From Litoditis marina (lineage: Eukaryota; Nematoda; Chromadorea; Rhabditida; Rhabditidae): a stretch of DNA of 64,000 nt. This document shows positions 13,593 through 26,200 of this stretch, piece by piece; positions within the stretch are counted from its first letter, which is position 1; every line of letters begins with the position of its first letter. The stretch covers positions 16,436,257 through 16,500,256 of the forward strand of contig OZ038433.1 of assembly GCA_964036275.1 (NCBI GenBank), given 5' to 3'. Both the position numbers and the translations under genes were made by a program. The notes beneath the pieces were generated by a model. It was not told the origin of the DNA, ran no database searches, and saw only the letters and a list, made by a program, of their open reading frames with translations.

Positions 13593-16500
13593 AGGGAGAG
13601 AGAGAGAGAGAGAGAGAAATTAGAGGAGAGAGTGAGAGAGCGGGTGCGGAAGAGTAAAGAATAGAGAGAGAGAAAAGAGAGAGAGAGATAGATAGGAGAT
13701 AAATAGGCCAGAGAAAACAAGACATTTAAATGAAATGAGCAAAAAATAGAAGGGAAATGTGATGGGAGAGATGAAAAAACAGAAAACGAGAGATATAAAG
13801 AGAGACTCACCGAATGATGAGTTTCACGTGTTCCTTCCCCCCGTGGATGGTCAGTGTCCTCTCTTCTCTGTTGGCGTCGACGTCTGTTCCGGAGAGAATT
13901 ATCTCTTGAGCAGGCGACTCTTCCGCGCAATGGGTCTGTAACATGAAAAATTGAGTAAAAGTTATTCTATCTATTAAGTAAAAGTTGATTTCTCCATCTT
14001 AAACTAATCTACTGAGAAAGTGGTTATTTCTGTGATTTTCTGTTTGTGACAAACTTTCTGCGATTCTTCCGCGCAGTGTAACAGGGTTGTCAAAGTCGAA
14101 CTCGAAACTCGACCCGACTTGAAAGAACTCGGAAAATTTTCGAGTCGAGTCGAACTCGAACCTCGAAAACACGAAAGCTCGAAATTTTGAACTCGATCAA
14201 CAACCCTAGTCTGTAACGAGACAAATTGAATGAAAGGTATTTTATCTAAAAGTGAATTTCTCTATCGTAAAATAATCCATGGAGAAAAGGTTGTTCTGTT
14301 CCAATTTTCGACGAAAGTAACAGTTTCACTAAGTTCCACCACAAAAACCATGGTTTATACTTCGAAACGAGCCATGCGTTTTACAGTTCAATTTAGAGTG
14401 TCTTTTATTTCTCGGTGAGTCTGAATCACACTTTTTGTATGGATAACTGTTAGAAGCTCGCGAAAGATAGAAGATAACCCTGTAGTTTTCTCGAAAACTA
14501 ACATGTGTTCCAGGGAACACTATTTCGACCCCCTTTCATAGTTTCTTTGATTTGAAGAACCTCGACATCTCCAAACCCACCACAAATATCTGCAGTCGTC
14601 CCTCCTTGGTTCTCATGTACTGCTGTTTCCACTCCCTCTCCAACTCCGCCAAAGTGTTCGTCTCATCCGACGGTACATCCACGTGACCCTCCATGTTCAC
14701 GAAGCGGTTACGTTTCGTCTCCACGCGCGGCTCGTACGAAACCTACAAACGAAGTTTTGTTTTCAACTTTAATCTCAATTATTTAACAGTTTGAAACTTC
14801 CTAAAATACACTTAAAACCAAAAAAACTCGTATGAAACCTGGAAAAAGTCAGACTTTTATTTCCGCAAATCCACTCTTCAAAATTTCCTAACATTTGCTT
14901 GAAGCCCCAGCTTCATTGAAAACTATTACTAAAAATTATCCCGACCACTACGACTTTCAAGATCTGTTAACCGTTTTAGGTTTTAGTTTACGGAATTTTG
15001 ATATTTGGCAAGTGGACGGAAAATAATTAGCAAACCAGAACAACAGTACTGTTTTTAACCTATACATTATAATAGTTACAATAGTATAATATTACTCCAC
15101 GCGCGGCTCGTACGAAACCTGAATTAAAAATCTAGAGAACACCACGTTTCATAGACAAGTTTTCATGTATTCAACCCAAACTTATTTAAATTATTCAGAT
15201 GAGGTTCATGTTTTCCGCGCCAGGCAGGAGTTTCGTTCGTTACAAAGTAGATGTTCCAGCTCAACTAGACCAATGATTTTCTGTCCAGGATACAGAAAAA
15301 CATCACAACAAAAAGATTGATTAGTTGGAGAGAAGTTAAATTCTCCATTTCGTACCTCATATAGTGCGTGCACGAGTTTCCTCGGATCCCAGTCCTTTAA
15401 TACTTGCGATTCCTCTCCGCCCAACTTCTCCAATCCATTGGAGACGTCGCCATTTGACGTCGCAAATTCGATATCCGGCATCTTGAACAAAACAAGGTTG
15501 TTAATAAGTTATATATTGTTTATATGTTACTTGTTGAAACATTGTTTATATGTTAATACAACATTATTGAATAACTGAATTGAACCGAGTATATAAAAAA
15601 GTTCATACCAAACAGCAACAAAACTAGGAAAAAACCTTATTATAAAGAAATTAAACACTTTGCTACACGTTGACGTGCTCTCATTCTGAACGTGATCAGT
15701 AGGTTGGTAGATTTATATTCGTTCCAGGCTAGAACACCAAATCAACAATCTTAGATAATTTCTCACAGCACTACTTGTCTTTCTCTCTCTATTTAAGGAA
15801 AAATTACATTTCGGCAGTTTCATACCTTCAGTTTCTGATTCGAGAATCTGATGTTGTTCTCGTACGTCTTCACAGTCCACGATCTGAATTAAACGTAAAT
15901 AACTATTTTCAACGCGTTACTTGGTTTTCTAACTGTCTTTAATGTACTACAGCTAGATGATAGACATAAATCGTGAGCTCATTTTCTTGGTTTATCAGTG
16001 ATCGAAAATTCTGTCTTCAAAGTTTTTGGTGACCTTCCTCATATTTTTCCAACAATGGAGATTTTAATGGGCATGGTGTAAAATTCACAACTAACTTGTC
16101 GGAATACACAGACGAAATCATTCTGACGACTAACCTGCGACCACTGCCGTTTCTCTGAAGCGTCTGTACTTCAAGTTGTTCGGTCTCGTGAGATTCGACT
16201 GCCGACGGCGCACGGTTTTCCGCTTGTTCTACCGATGGCGCACGGTTTTCCGAAGACTCGACGACACGGACTTTTTCGATGATAGGCAGCGGCTCGTAGT
16301 GCGATGTTCTGACGGCTGCGCGTGGCTGCAGGGGCGAGGGTGCGGGTGAGCGAGTTGCTGCGGGGACTGCAGCTGCCGCACGGTTTTCGGGGACGAACGA
16401 CGCAACTGCCGCACGGTTTTCAATGGGCGACGGCGAGCGACGGACAATCCACGTGGGCGAGATACTACCGCCAGACGGGTGGTGAACACTGAAAGAAAAA

Positions 16501-19500
16501 TAATCAATATAGGGGAGAATACTTAGAAATTTCAAAGTATAGCCATATAAATACATTCGAAGACAGCTACAGTATACATTCCAGCTTCAACTGGAACTTT
16601 TATATCAAATTAGCGTGTATACAAGTTTCAAAATGATACCGTAAGTGTCTACCACTACAAATAACAGACTATATGCTCACCGAAGCATTTGGAAGACGTT
16701 CAAGCTCAAGTTTTCGAAAAGAATGCCTTATTTGGGGCGGGATTTCGCCCATTTTAGGGATAAACATTCTAGGGATGTCTGGCAAAACACAAAAATGTGA
16801 CTCGAAAGCAGCAAAAAACAGGAAAGAAGGGAAAATGATCAGAGATGGAGAAACGCAAAACAACCGCTAAGCTTCTTTCAAAACAGACACTCAGATTCAG
16901 ACAAAATGTCACTGACAAAAAATGTGAACAACTTTGGGGTATAATTCTGTCTACTCCCAATGATTTCAGTTTTCAGCTTTCAGCCCTACTGTTCATTGTT
17001 GTTTTATTATATTGAAAGTTTTAATACTTCTGTTCATCGAACTGTATAAAAATCAACAAAACGTTTACAGACTGAAGTTGCAGTATTTAGATTTGAGAGG
17101 CTTGGAGAGAAACAACACAGACAGTTCAATCTCATACAAAACACTTAAAGAAAATCAAGTATGGAATTTGGCTAATTGTATGGCACATTTATGTTGTGAT
17201 TTTCTGAATCAGAAATGACTCAAAGCGGAGTAACCAAATGAGTAACAGAATTATTCTTTCTATATAAATATTCATGTAGTTTACTCTGGTGGAGTAGAGG
17301 GGAAACGTACTACTTATATCTGTTTTTCTCTTAACTAATTTTTTAAACTGTACCTATTTTAACTAGATATTTCATTTTGATTTGGAGTGAAACGAATCAA
17401 AATCACCAGAATATCGGGGTGAAGTTTCGAGAAAAAATTTACTGCCAGATAAAAAATAGTTTGAAAAAACGACATAGGGGAGTGAAATATTGAAATTCCG
17501 CCTAATAACGTTTTTGAATGTGAATTGTTCTAACCGTTCAAATAACTACTACTCGAAAGCTCATATGGTGCTTGAAAACTTATAAAACAATTGGTCGCAC
17601 ACATACATTTTGTTGTAGATTTATATTAAAGACAAAATGAGAATCAAAAAATCTCAAAGTTGCGGTAATTTGGGCAAAGTAATGAATAGTTGAACCTTGC
17701 TTATGTCGAATGTGTTTGCAATTTGTGTACAAAAAGACATGGCGGCGATCGATCGAAGTTTTGCGGGCACTCGAAACATTGAAAGGGGGATAGATTATAA
17801 TAATATAGTAGTTTTAAGGGGATAAAAAGAGAGGAGACGAAAGTGGGAGAATAGTGGGGTGAGAAATAACTTGACCCTCAGACACAGATAAGGTGAAAAG
17901 GAGGAAAGATTTAAAAAAGAAAGATAAAAGAGAAAGAAAGAGAAAAGAGAGCAAGAGCAAGAGCAAGAGAACGAGAACGAGAAAAAGAAAGAGAAAGAGA
18001 AAGAGAAAGAGAAAGAGAAAGAGAAAAGGGAAGAGAAAGAGAAATAGAGAGAAAGAGCAAGAGAAAAAGAAAGAGAAAAAGGGAAAACGAGCAAGAGAAA
18101 GAGAAAGAGAAAAAGAAAGAGAAAAGGGAAGAGAAAGAGAAAGAGAGAGAAAGAGGAAGAGAAAGGGAAAGAGAAACGGCAAGAGAGAGAAAGAGCAAGA
18201 GAAAAAGAAAGAGAAACGGCAAGAGAGAAAGAGAAATAGTGAAAGAACATGGAAATAGAGAAGAAGGAAGGGAAAGAGAAAAGAAAAAGAACATGAAATT
18301 ATACAAGAAAAGAAGGAAAGATTGAATTGTGAATGGGAAGATAACTGGAAAGAGGGGGTTTCGGGTCATTGAATTGATTCGGGGAAAAAAGCTTCGGAAG
18401 CGCCTGAATTGCATAGCCAGATGTTGTTTACAGAAAGACAGAAAGAGGGGGATGGAAATAAACAAATTCTGGAGAAAGGGAGAAATATTAATAGAATAGA
18501 ATAGTTATTGAATCACGTGTGACTTCAAAAGTTGAATATGAAAAGAAGTCGAAATGTGTTCCATAATGGCGGCAAAAGTACTAATGAAAATATTACTCAA
18601 AATAACCGGTTAGATTTCAAGTGAACACAAATATCAAGTTGTTGCTGTTAACTCCAATGAAATTTTTTCACGAACACATACGTCTGAGTAGGGCCAGAAT
18701 CAGTTTCGTTTTGGATACAACAGAATGGGAAACAATGCTTACATGACAATACCTACTGCAGAAAAAAAAAACATCCTCAAAGTACAGATGTATTTGTAGC
18801 TCGTAAAAACGAGTATTAATTCAATAAAAAAAGTCTGAATAAGGTTTTACTAGTGAACTTCTGGCTAGTTTTTTGTTTTCTGTATGTTACGGGCAGCTGG
18901 GAGTGAGGTGTGTTTGTTGTGTTTGCTAGGCGCCCAATCAATATGAGAAAAGGTAGATAACACATGCGGTAGGAGGGAGTTATAGTCCGCGTCACGTGAA
19001 TGTCACCTGTTACAGTACCCTTTTCTGTATTCAAATGAATGTTTTCTAATGGAACAAAAGACTAGTTAAGAAATGTATCACCTCATCATCTCATTTTTCT
19101 CTATTTCGAATCTACTTTATTTTTCATTATTTTCGAAACACAGATTCGCTCACTAAACATCCCGCTTTCAAAAACATGGTTTCATTATATTTTGCAATGA
19201 TACAAAAGGGTTCATGAACCTGTTATATAGAACCAGGGCTCAACACTTTTCTGCATTTTTGATATAATTACTACAAAGATTTTTATGAAAAGCAATCCGC
19301 TCAGAAACACACATTTCACGTGTCGTTTTACGTGTCGTTTTACGTGTCGTTTTACGTGTCGTTTTACGTGTCGTTTTACGTGTCGTTTTACGTGTCGTTT
19401 CACGTGTCGTTTCACGTGTCGTTTCACGTGTCGTTTTACGTGTCGTTTCACGTGTCGTTTCACGTGTCGTTTTACGTGTCGTTTTACGTGTCGTTTTACG

Positions 19501-21709
19501 TGTCGTTTTACGTGTCGTTTTACGTGTCGTTTCACGTGTCGTTTCACGTGTCGTTTCACGTGTCGTTTCACGTGTCGTTTCACGTGTCGTTTTACGTGTC
19601 GTTTTACGTGTCGTTTTACGTGTGAAGGTCTGGTGTCAGACACGGTTTTTTTTAAATAAAGAAGCATAGAGAAGCATAAGTATGAGGTGTTCAAGAGGTA
19701 GATACTAATTGCTACTGAGCCCGTTTAAAGTGACAATTAATCAATTCATCAATAGTAATTAGTACATTCTTTCATATAAATGGCAGGTTCAGGTGTGTTC
19801 ATTCTATGTTTCGGTTAATTCGTGAACATCAAGCTATATGGGGTCTGCTGCTACATGTTCGGCCCCTAGATGGCTCGCTCGCGAACATGTCGCCTAACTC
19901 TCTCTTAATTGCGAACATAACGCGGTCAGAGAGAACATAACGCGGTTAGAGAGAACACTACGCGAAAGTTTATAATAGTTGAGAACTCAGGGCGGTAGAG
20001 TTTCATACATTATGAAAGAATTTACTCAGTTGACATATCTAATGTCATTTCTGGTGTCAGGTTGGATGTATGCTTGGTTACAAGTTCACAAAAAATGGTA
20101 ACTATCAGAATCATATAATATAAAAAACAGTCGGATGTCGGTAATCTAAATTTCTCCCTCAAAATTTCGCCTCGAACTGCAACGAGCCAGTAACCTGAGG
20201 CGCAACGAGCCAGTGACTTAAGGTTCAACGACCTATTCTAGGAACCATGGCTTACCTAAGCCTAAGCCTTTTTATTAGGTAAACTGAAGTAAATGTGACA
20301 AATATTTAATTAGAACAGCATATATGGTTTTCTTCCTTTACACTTTGCACTGATCTGGGCAGGTGTAAATATTTCCCATAACTTCACTGATAACCAAGCC
20401 TAAAAACTGTTGGCAATACCGCGTTATGTTTTCTAGTACCGCGTTATGTTTCCAAGTTGAGCTTTATGTTCGCTGTTCAGGCTCGCTCTTCTATAATTGA
20501 TTTTACGATGGTTGTCTCGCTAATTGCGAACATAAAGCTGATCTCCCAGCTATATGCCAATTGTTCAGAATAGTTTATGTGGTCCTACTGGAGGTATTTT
20601 CTTCGAACATTTTCCGAAACCTAAAAAAAGTTAATTTCCTAATATTAATTTACTGTTGTTTTGTGTACTGTAATCAGTTTTTATTGAACTCAGAGCTCCG
20701 TATATAGTTCAAACTACAACTATGTGGAATCTACTTTACACCGGAAAGTTTGTGTGAAAAGAAAATCGGAGTGTATAAAAGTTATAATGGATACATATTG
20801 GTATATGTGTGAAAACGTTAAAAATCTTCCAGAATCACAATACTTTCGGTTTCTGGGCTTCCTAAATGCGAAAGTCAATTACACAGTCACCTGACACATG
20901 CTAAACACAGCAGAACTCAGAAACGTGCAATGACAAAGTGCACGATTCCTCATTAGAATGCTTACTTTACGTGACTGTTCAATTTACTTCTAGTATAACT
21001 TTGAATTGTATTTTTCTGTTTCTGGGCTGCCCAAATGTGAATAAAAGGGGTTGTGTTCGGTGTTCTAATACACTATTCACAGCCATTCTAATGTCTTTTC
21101 TTTTCCACTTTTTGGGGAACAAAAAAAACCAAATCGATGGAGGCAAATGGGAAGGAAATTATGGGTTGCGGGTGAAATATTCGAAATTCGTTGCATAAAA
21201 GAATACAATGTGGAAATGCACTTTTGGAATGGTTTGTATTGCTTAATTTTAATAGGGAATAGGGCAACTTCTGATCTACTAATCATCGAAAAGTTTGTAT
21301 GAAAAGCATAAGAAAGTGTAATAGAAACGTTATCGAATTCTACAACTAACACATATTTCTGGTCTCCGTTTTCATGAGAAAATATATGGTAAACAACTCG
21401 TCGAAACTTAGAAACATGAAAATGTTTTATCTAATTACTTATTAAAATATTCGGGTTAGGTTGCCGAAATCACTCAATTAGGTAGCTAGTCGGTGCCTTT
21501 TGACACTAAACTGACAAGTTATTCCGGTTTTGAGGTAGTGGGGGGGGGGGAGGTAAGAGGGGGAGAGAGGGGGGGAGAGAGGGAGAGAGAGGGCGAAAGA
21601 GAGAGGGAGAAAGAGAGAGGGAGAGAGAGAGAGGGGGAGAGGGAGGGGAGAGGGAGGGAGGAAAAGGAGAAAGAGGGGAGAGGGAGAGAGAGAAAGAGTG
21701 GGGAGAGAA

Positions 21710-21802
<93 letters not shown>

Positions 21803-22473
21803 GTAAGAGAGGGGAGGGGGTTGAGTCACAGCGTGTAAAATTCGCAGCAAAATTGCGGAACTGGTTTTTATTTAATTTTGGTGAATAAATTCAATGCTGC
21901 CAACACACTTAGATGTAGTCATCTTAGTTGACCCATCCGTTTAGTTTCATAAAAAAGTTTTGTAAAGAGTTTAGAAAGCTAATAAATGCATAGAAGGTGA
22001 GGGTCAAGAGCGGAAAACTAACAATTTAGAAAAAAAACTAACGCTGTCAAAGACATGATCTATCAGTGAAAACTACTCAAGAAAAGAAACTATTGAAGCA
22101 AAGGAGAAAGAGAAATACAGCTAAATAAAGAGGTAAATAGACAGAGAAACGAAGAAAGAAGAAAGAGAAAGAGATAAAAGAAGCGAGAAAGAGGAGAAGA
22201 GAAAGAGAGAAAAGGAGAAAGAGAAATACAGCTAAATAAAGAGGTAAATAGACAGAGAAACGAAGAAAGAGAAAAGAGAAAGAGATAAAAGAAGCGAGAA
22301 AGAGGAAAAGAGAAAGAGAGAAAAAGAGAAAGAGAGAAAAAGGCAGAGAGTAAGAGAGAAAGAGAGAAGATTTGCGAGGGTCATCTCTCTGACCAGTTGT
22401 GCCCTTCTTCGCTATTGATTGCCTCCCATAATGGACAGCCGTGTGTCACCCATTGGAACAGAATAATGAAGAG

Positions 22474-22538
<65 letters not shown>

Positions 22539-22595
22539 GAGAGAGACAGAGAGAAAGAGGAGAAAGAGAGAGATGAGGGAGAGAGAGAGAGAGGG

Positions 22596-22657
<62 letters not shown>

Positions 22658-23145
22658 AAAAGAGAGAGAGAGAAGGGGAGAGAGAGAGAGAGAGGGAGGG
22701 GAACGAGGAGAGAGAGGGAGAGAGAGGTAGAGAGATATAGAGGAGGAAATCGTGGAAGAGTTATTGAAAAGTACCGTTTCGATATTGAATATAAGTTTAA
22801 GTTTAACACTAGAGAGTGGAAATATTGCAAAAGAGTTTTACTGTTTTACACGAGCAAGGGTTGAAAAAACTTTTATGTAAAAACTGTATCTAGTACTGAA
22901 AAATCCAGCTTTCAATTCTCCCAAGCACCAAAACATGTTGGTCCTCTCTTGAATATATTATTGTGCGACCTCACGTCATCAAACATTTATTTTTGTTTGT
23001 TTTGCCGCCTCAAGTGGAATATTTCAAGGAGTTTTACACGAGAAATGGTAAACAAAGCGTAAATGGAGAAAGCTGTATCTAGAAAAATGAAAAGTTCACA
23101 TGACCCTACATTGAATCGACTTTTACAGTGAATTACGTGTTTCTG

Positions 23146-23211
<66 letters not shown>

Positions 23212-26200
23212 GAGGGAGAGAGAGAGAGAGACGGAGAGATAGAATAGAGGGAAGAGAGAGACAGAGAGAGAGTAGAGAGCATAGAGAGAGAGAGAGAAAC
23301 AAAGAAAGTGTACGTGCTCTCTATAAATCAACGAATTTCCCCATCTTGGGAATTGTATCTCCTTTCCCTTACCGCGCTGGGTCAGAAGACGCTAGAGAGT
23401 GTGTAGATGAAGAGACGCAGGTTTTCTCTGAAGATATTGTTTGGTACCGAATTGAGGCGGAACCACTTAAATATTTGTATCTGTATTTGTCTCAGGTTTA
23501 ACATCCCTCTCTTTCTCTGTGGGGAAAAGAGAGCTCGAAAGGAAGGGAGTTAGAGAAACAGAGAAGTGGCTAGAGAAGGGATAGAGAATTGTAGAGAACT
23601 AAGAACTAGAGAAACCGAAAAGCAGTGAGAGGAAGAGAGACAGAGAGAGAGAAAGAGAGAAAGAGAGGAGAGAAAGAGAGAAGAGAGAAAGAGAGAAAGA
23701 GAGAAAGAAAGAAAGAGAGAAAGAAGAGAAAGAGAGAAAGAGGAGAAAGAGAGAAAGAGAGAAAGAGAGAAAGAGAGAAAGAGAGAAAGAGAGAAAGAGA
23801 GAAAGAGAGAAAGAGAAGAAAGAGAGAAGAGAGAGAAAGAGAGAGAAGATGAGAAAGAAGAGAAAGAGAGAAATAGAGAATGAGAGAAAGAGAGAAAGAG
23901 AAAGAGAAATAGTCTTTTTTCGACAACATGACTATATGGCGTTTTTTAATCGTTCGCGCGCAAATAATTTAATGGAAGTCTAATATTATATGGGATGGCG
24001 GTGGTATTTGATTGCATTGCAAACACATGTTGCTGGGAATATGATATGGAGAGAGAGAAAGGGAGAGGATTTAGAGAAGCAGAGAGAGAGAGTGTGAGAA
24101 AGGAAGAGGATCAGAGAAACATAGAGAGAGAGAGTGTGTGTGTGAGAAAGGGAGAGGAATAGAAAAACACGGCGGGAGGGGGGGGGGATGAGAAAGAGAA
24201 TTAGAGAAGCAGAGAGAGAGAGAGATGGGTGGGGGGCGGAGAGAGAGAGAGGGGGGTGGGGGGGGGGGGGGTAGAGAAGGTTGGAAACTAAGCGAAGTGG
24301 AGGAGGAGAAAGGCAGAAGATTAGAGGAGCAGAAAGGGAGAGGGTTAGGAAAACAGAGAAGTGGTGAGATAGAAAAAGAGAGAGTGAGATAAAGAGGAGA
24401 GAGAGAGAAGAATAGAGAGAGAGAAGAATAGAGAGAGATGGAAATTAATATTCGTCCATATGACCACATTGACAAGTAATTGGGAGCAGATTGAAGGTCG
24501 TAGATCTGTGTGTAGATAAGTGGGTATATTCGATATATCGTTCTTATTTTTTTTCCTTAATATAAAATTCTCCAAAACCCATTTCAGAGTGGAATAGAAA
24601 TTATACTTGAAGTAAAAGTTGAAAATTCATCCACTTTTTGAAATGGATGAATTTTCTTGAATACAACTTTTACAACCCTAGAAAGAACATATCAAAACCT
24701 GATGTAATTTGTTCTTATTGAGTGAACTAATACATTTTATTGAAAATAGAATATACTAGAACTAAATTGAATAGTCACGTGAAGTTAGCAATCTAATGAA
24801 GTATCGTGCACTTTGTCATTGCAAGTTTCTGAATTCTGATGTGTGACATGTTAATATGTTTCACGTGCGACTGTGCAATTGACTTTGACTAACATTATAC
24901 TGAAAAATGTACACCCAGACCTAATTTATTGCGGTGGGACATTTTTTGTCCAATTTCAGTTATTAGATCAAATGCATTCGCTGAGCTCCAATGTCACTCA
25001 AGTGTTTTGTTGCAAAGCCAAATTAGAAGAATGCCCCGGCCAGGGCTCATTAACCTAAACTCATCTGGAAAGCCTAGAAACATAATGGAAAAACACAATA
25101 TAGCCATTTGTGTGTGTATAAGTTACCGAATTCTCGTTTTTTCTCAATATAGAGTAACTTTTGGTTGAGTTACGGTTCTCCAGCCATCACTATATCTAAA
25201 ATAGTAAAGAATCACTATAGTCGTCGCCAACTCCTAGGCAGTAGGTTACTGTATATTTCAGTTTCCGTTGTGAACGGACACATGTCGCCAATTTCAAAGC
25301 TTTTCAGTTAACGACTCTCGTAGCGCAGTGGTTACCGCCTGGCTACAAATATTTCGCTCGCAGGTTCGATTCCCGTGAGATAAAACAATGTATGAATTTG
25401 GCACGCTCTATAATAGGTCTCGACGTGAGCATTTACCAAACATCAAAATAATGAGTTTGTGCGCACCTTGAACTGAACTGGGGTTATCTTCTTGGTTTAT
25501 GTTTATTGCTCGAAACTTCTAGGGGAGTGTAGTTTACATGTTCACAACATACAATCTAATAATATTTACAGATAAGTACTTACTCTCTATCTCTCTATTC
25601 GGCTTTGATGAAATAAAACTTCACAATTGAACTTATAGTTTTGTTCTCCCCCCAACTCGTTAACCACCCAGAATTCCATTCAATTTCTTATCAAAAGACA
25701 TTTTGCTACGGGTTATGACGGATTTATCGGCGGTTTAGTGATAACGTGAGCGATGGCAAATGTCAGGAGAAAAAGTTTGATGTCAGTAAAAGCGGAGTAT
25801 ACTCAATGTAAATTGAATAGTCACGTGAATTTGGCATTCTAATAAGAAATCGTTCACTTTGTCATTTAACGTTTATGAGTTCTGCTGTGTTTAACATGTT
25901 TCACGTGACTGACATTATTTCGAGTTAAAGTTAGCAACACGAGAGATCACGTGTTCAGTTGAACATTAATGTATTTGTTTTTGTTCCCAAAACCTTGCAG
26001 CAGCTAGAGAAGCCTAGCAAGAAAAACCCAACAATCTACATGATTTCCAAAAAATAAAATGCCTGAACTGTCTTAAAGGAACGATTGACACTGTTCTTGT
26101 TCGTGTTCAAACTCGGCCCGTTGCCACGGCCTCTCTACAGTGTTTGCACATAATTTCTATTTAGTTTTTGAGTGTTGAATAATCGATGGTACGGTATCCA

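Noticed and set aside
17795..18465. Long Leu/Phe/Ser and Arg/Lys/Glu frames
   Set aside because: Translations of GA/CT low-complexity sequence. No splice support or domain content.
19212..19694. Open frames of RHVK and CRFT repeats
   Set aside because: They are translations of the 12-bp minisatellite; any indel-free 12-bp repeat without a stop gives frames like these.
25311..25385. Functional tRNA gene
   Set aside because: The boxes are present, but the arms pair poorly and the same unit recurs at 28872 and 46208 with a shared head, so it is a dispersed repeat.
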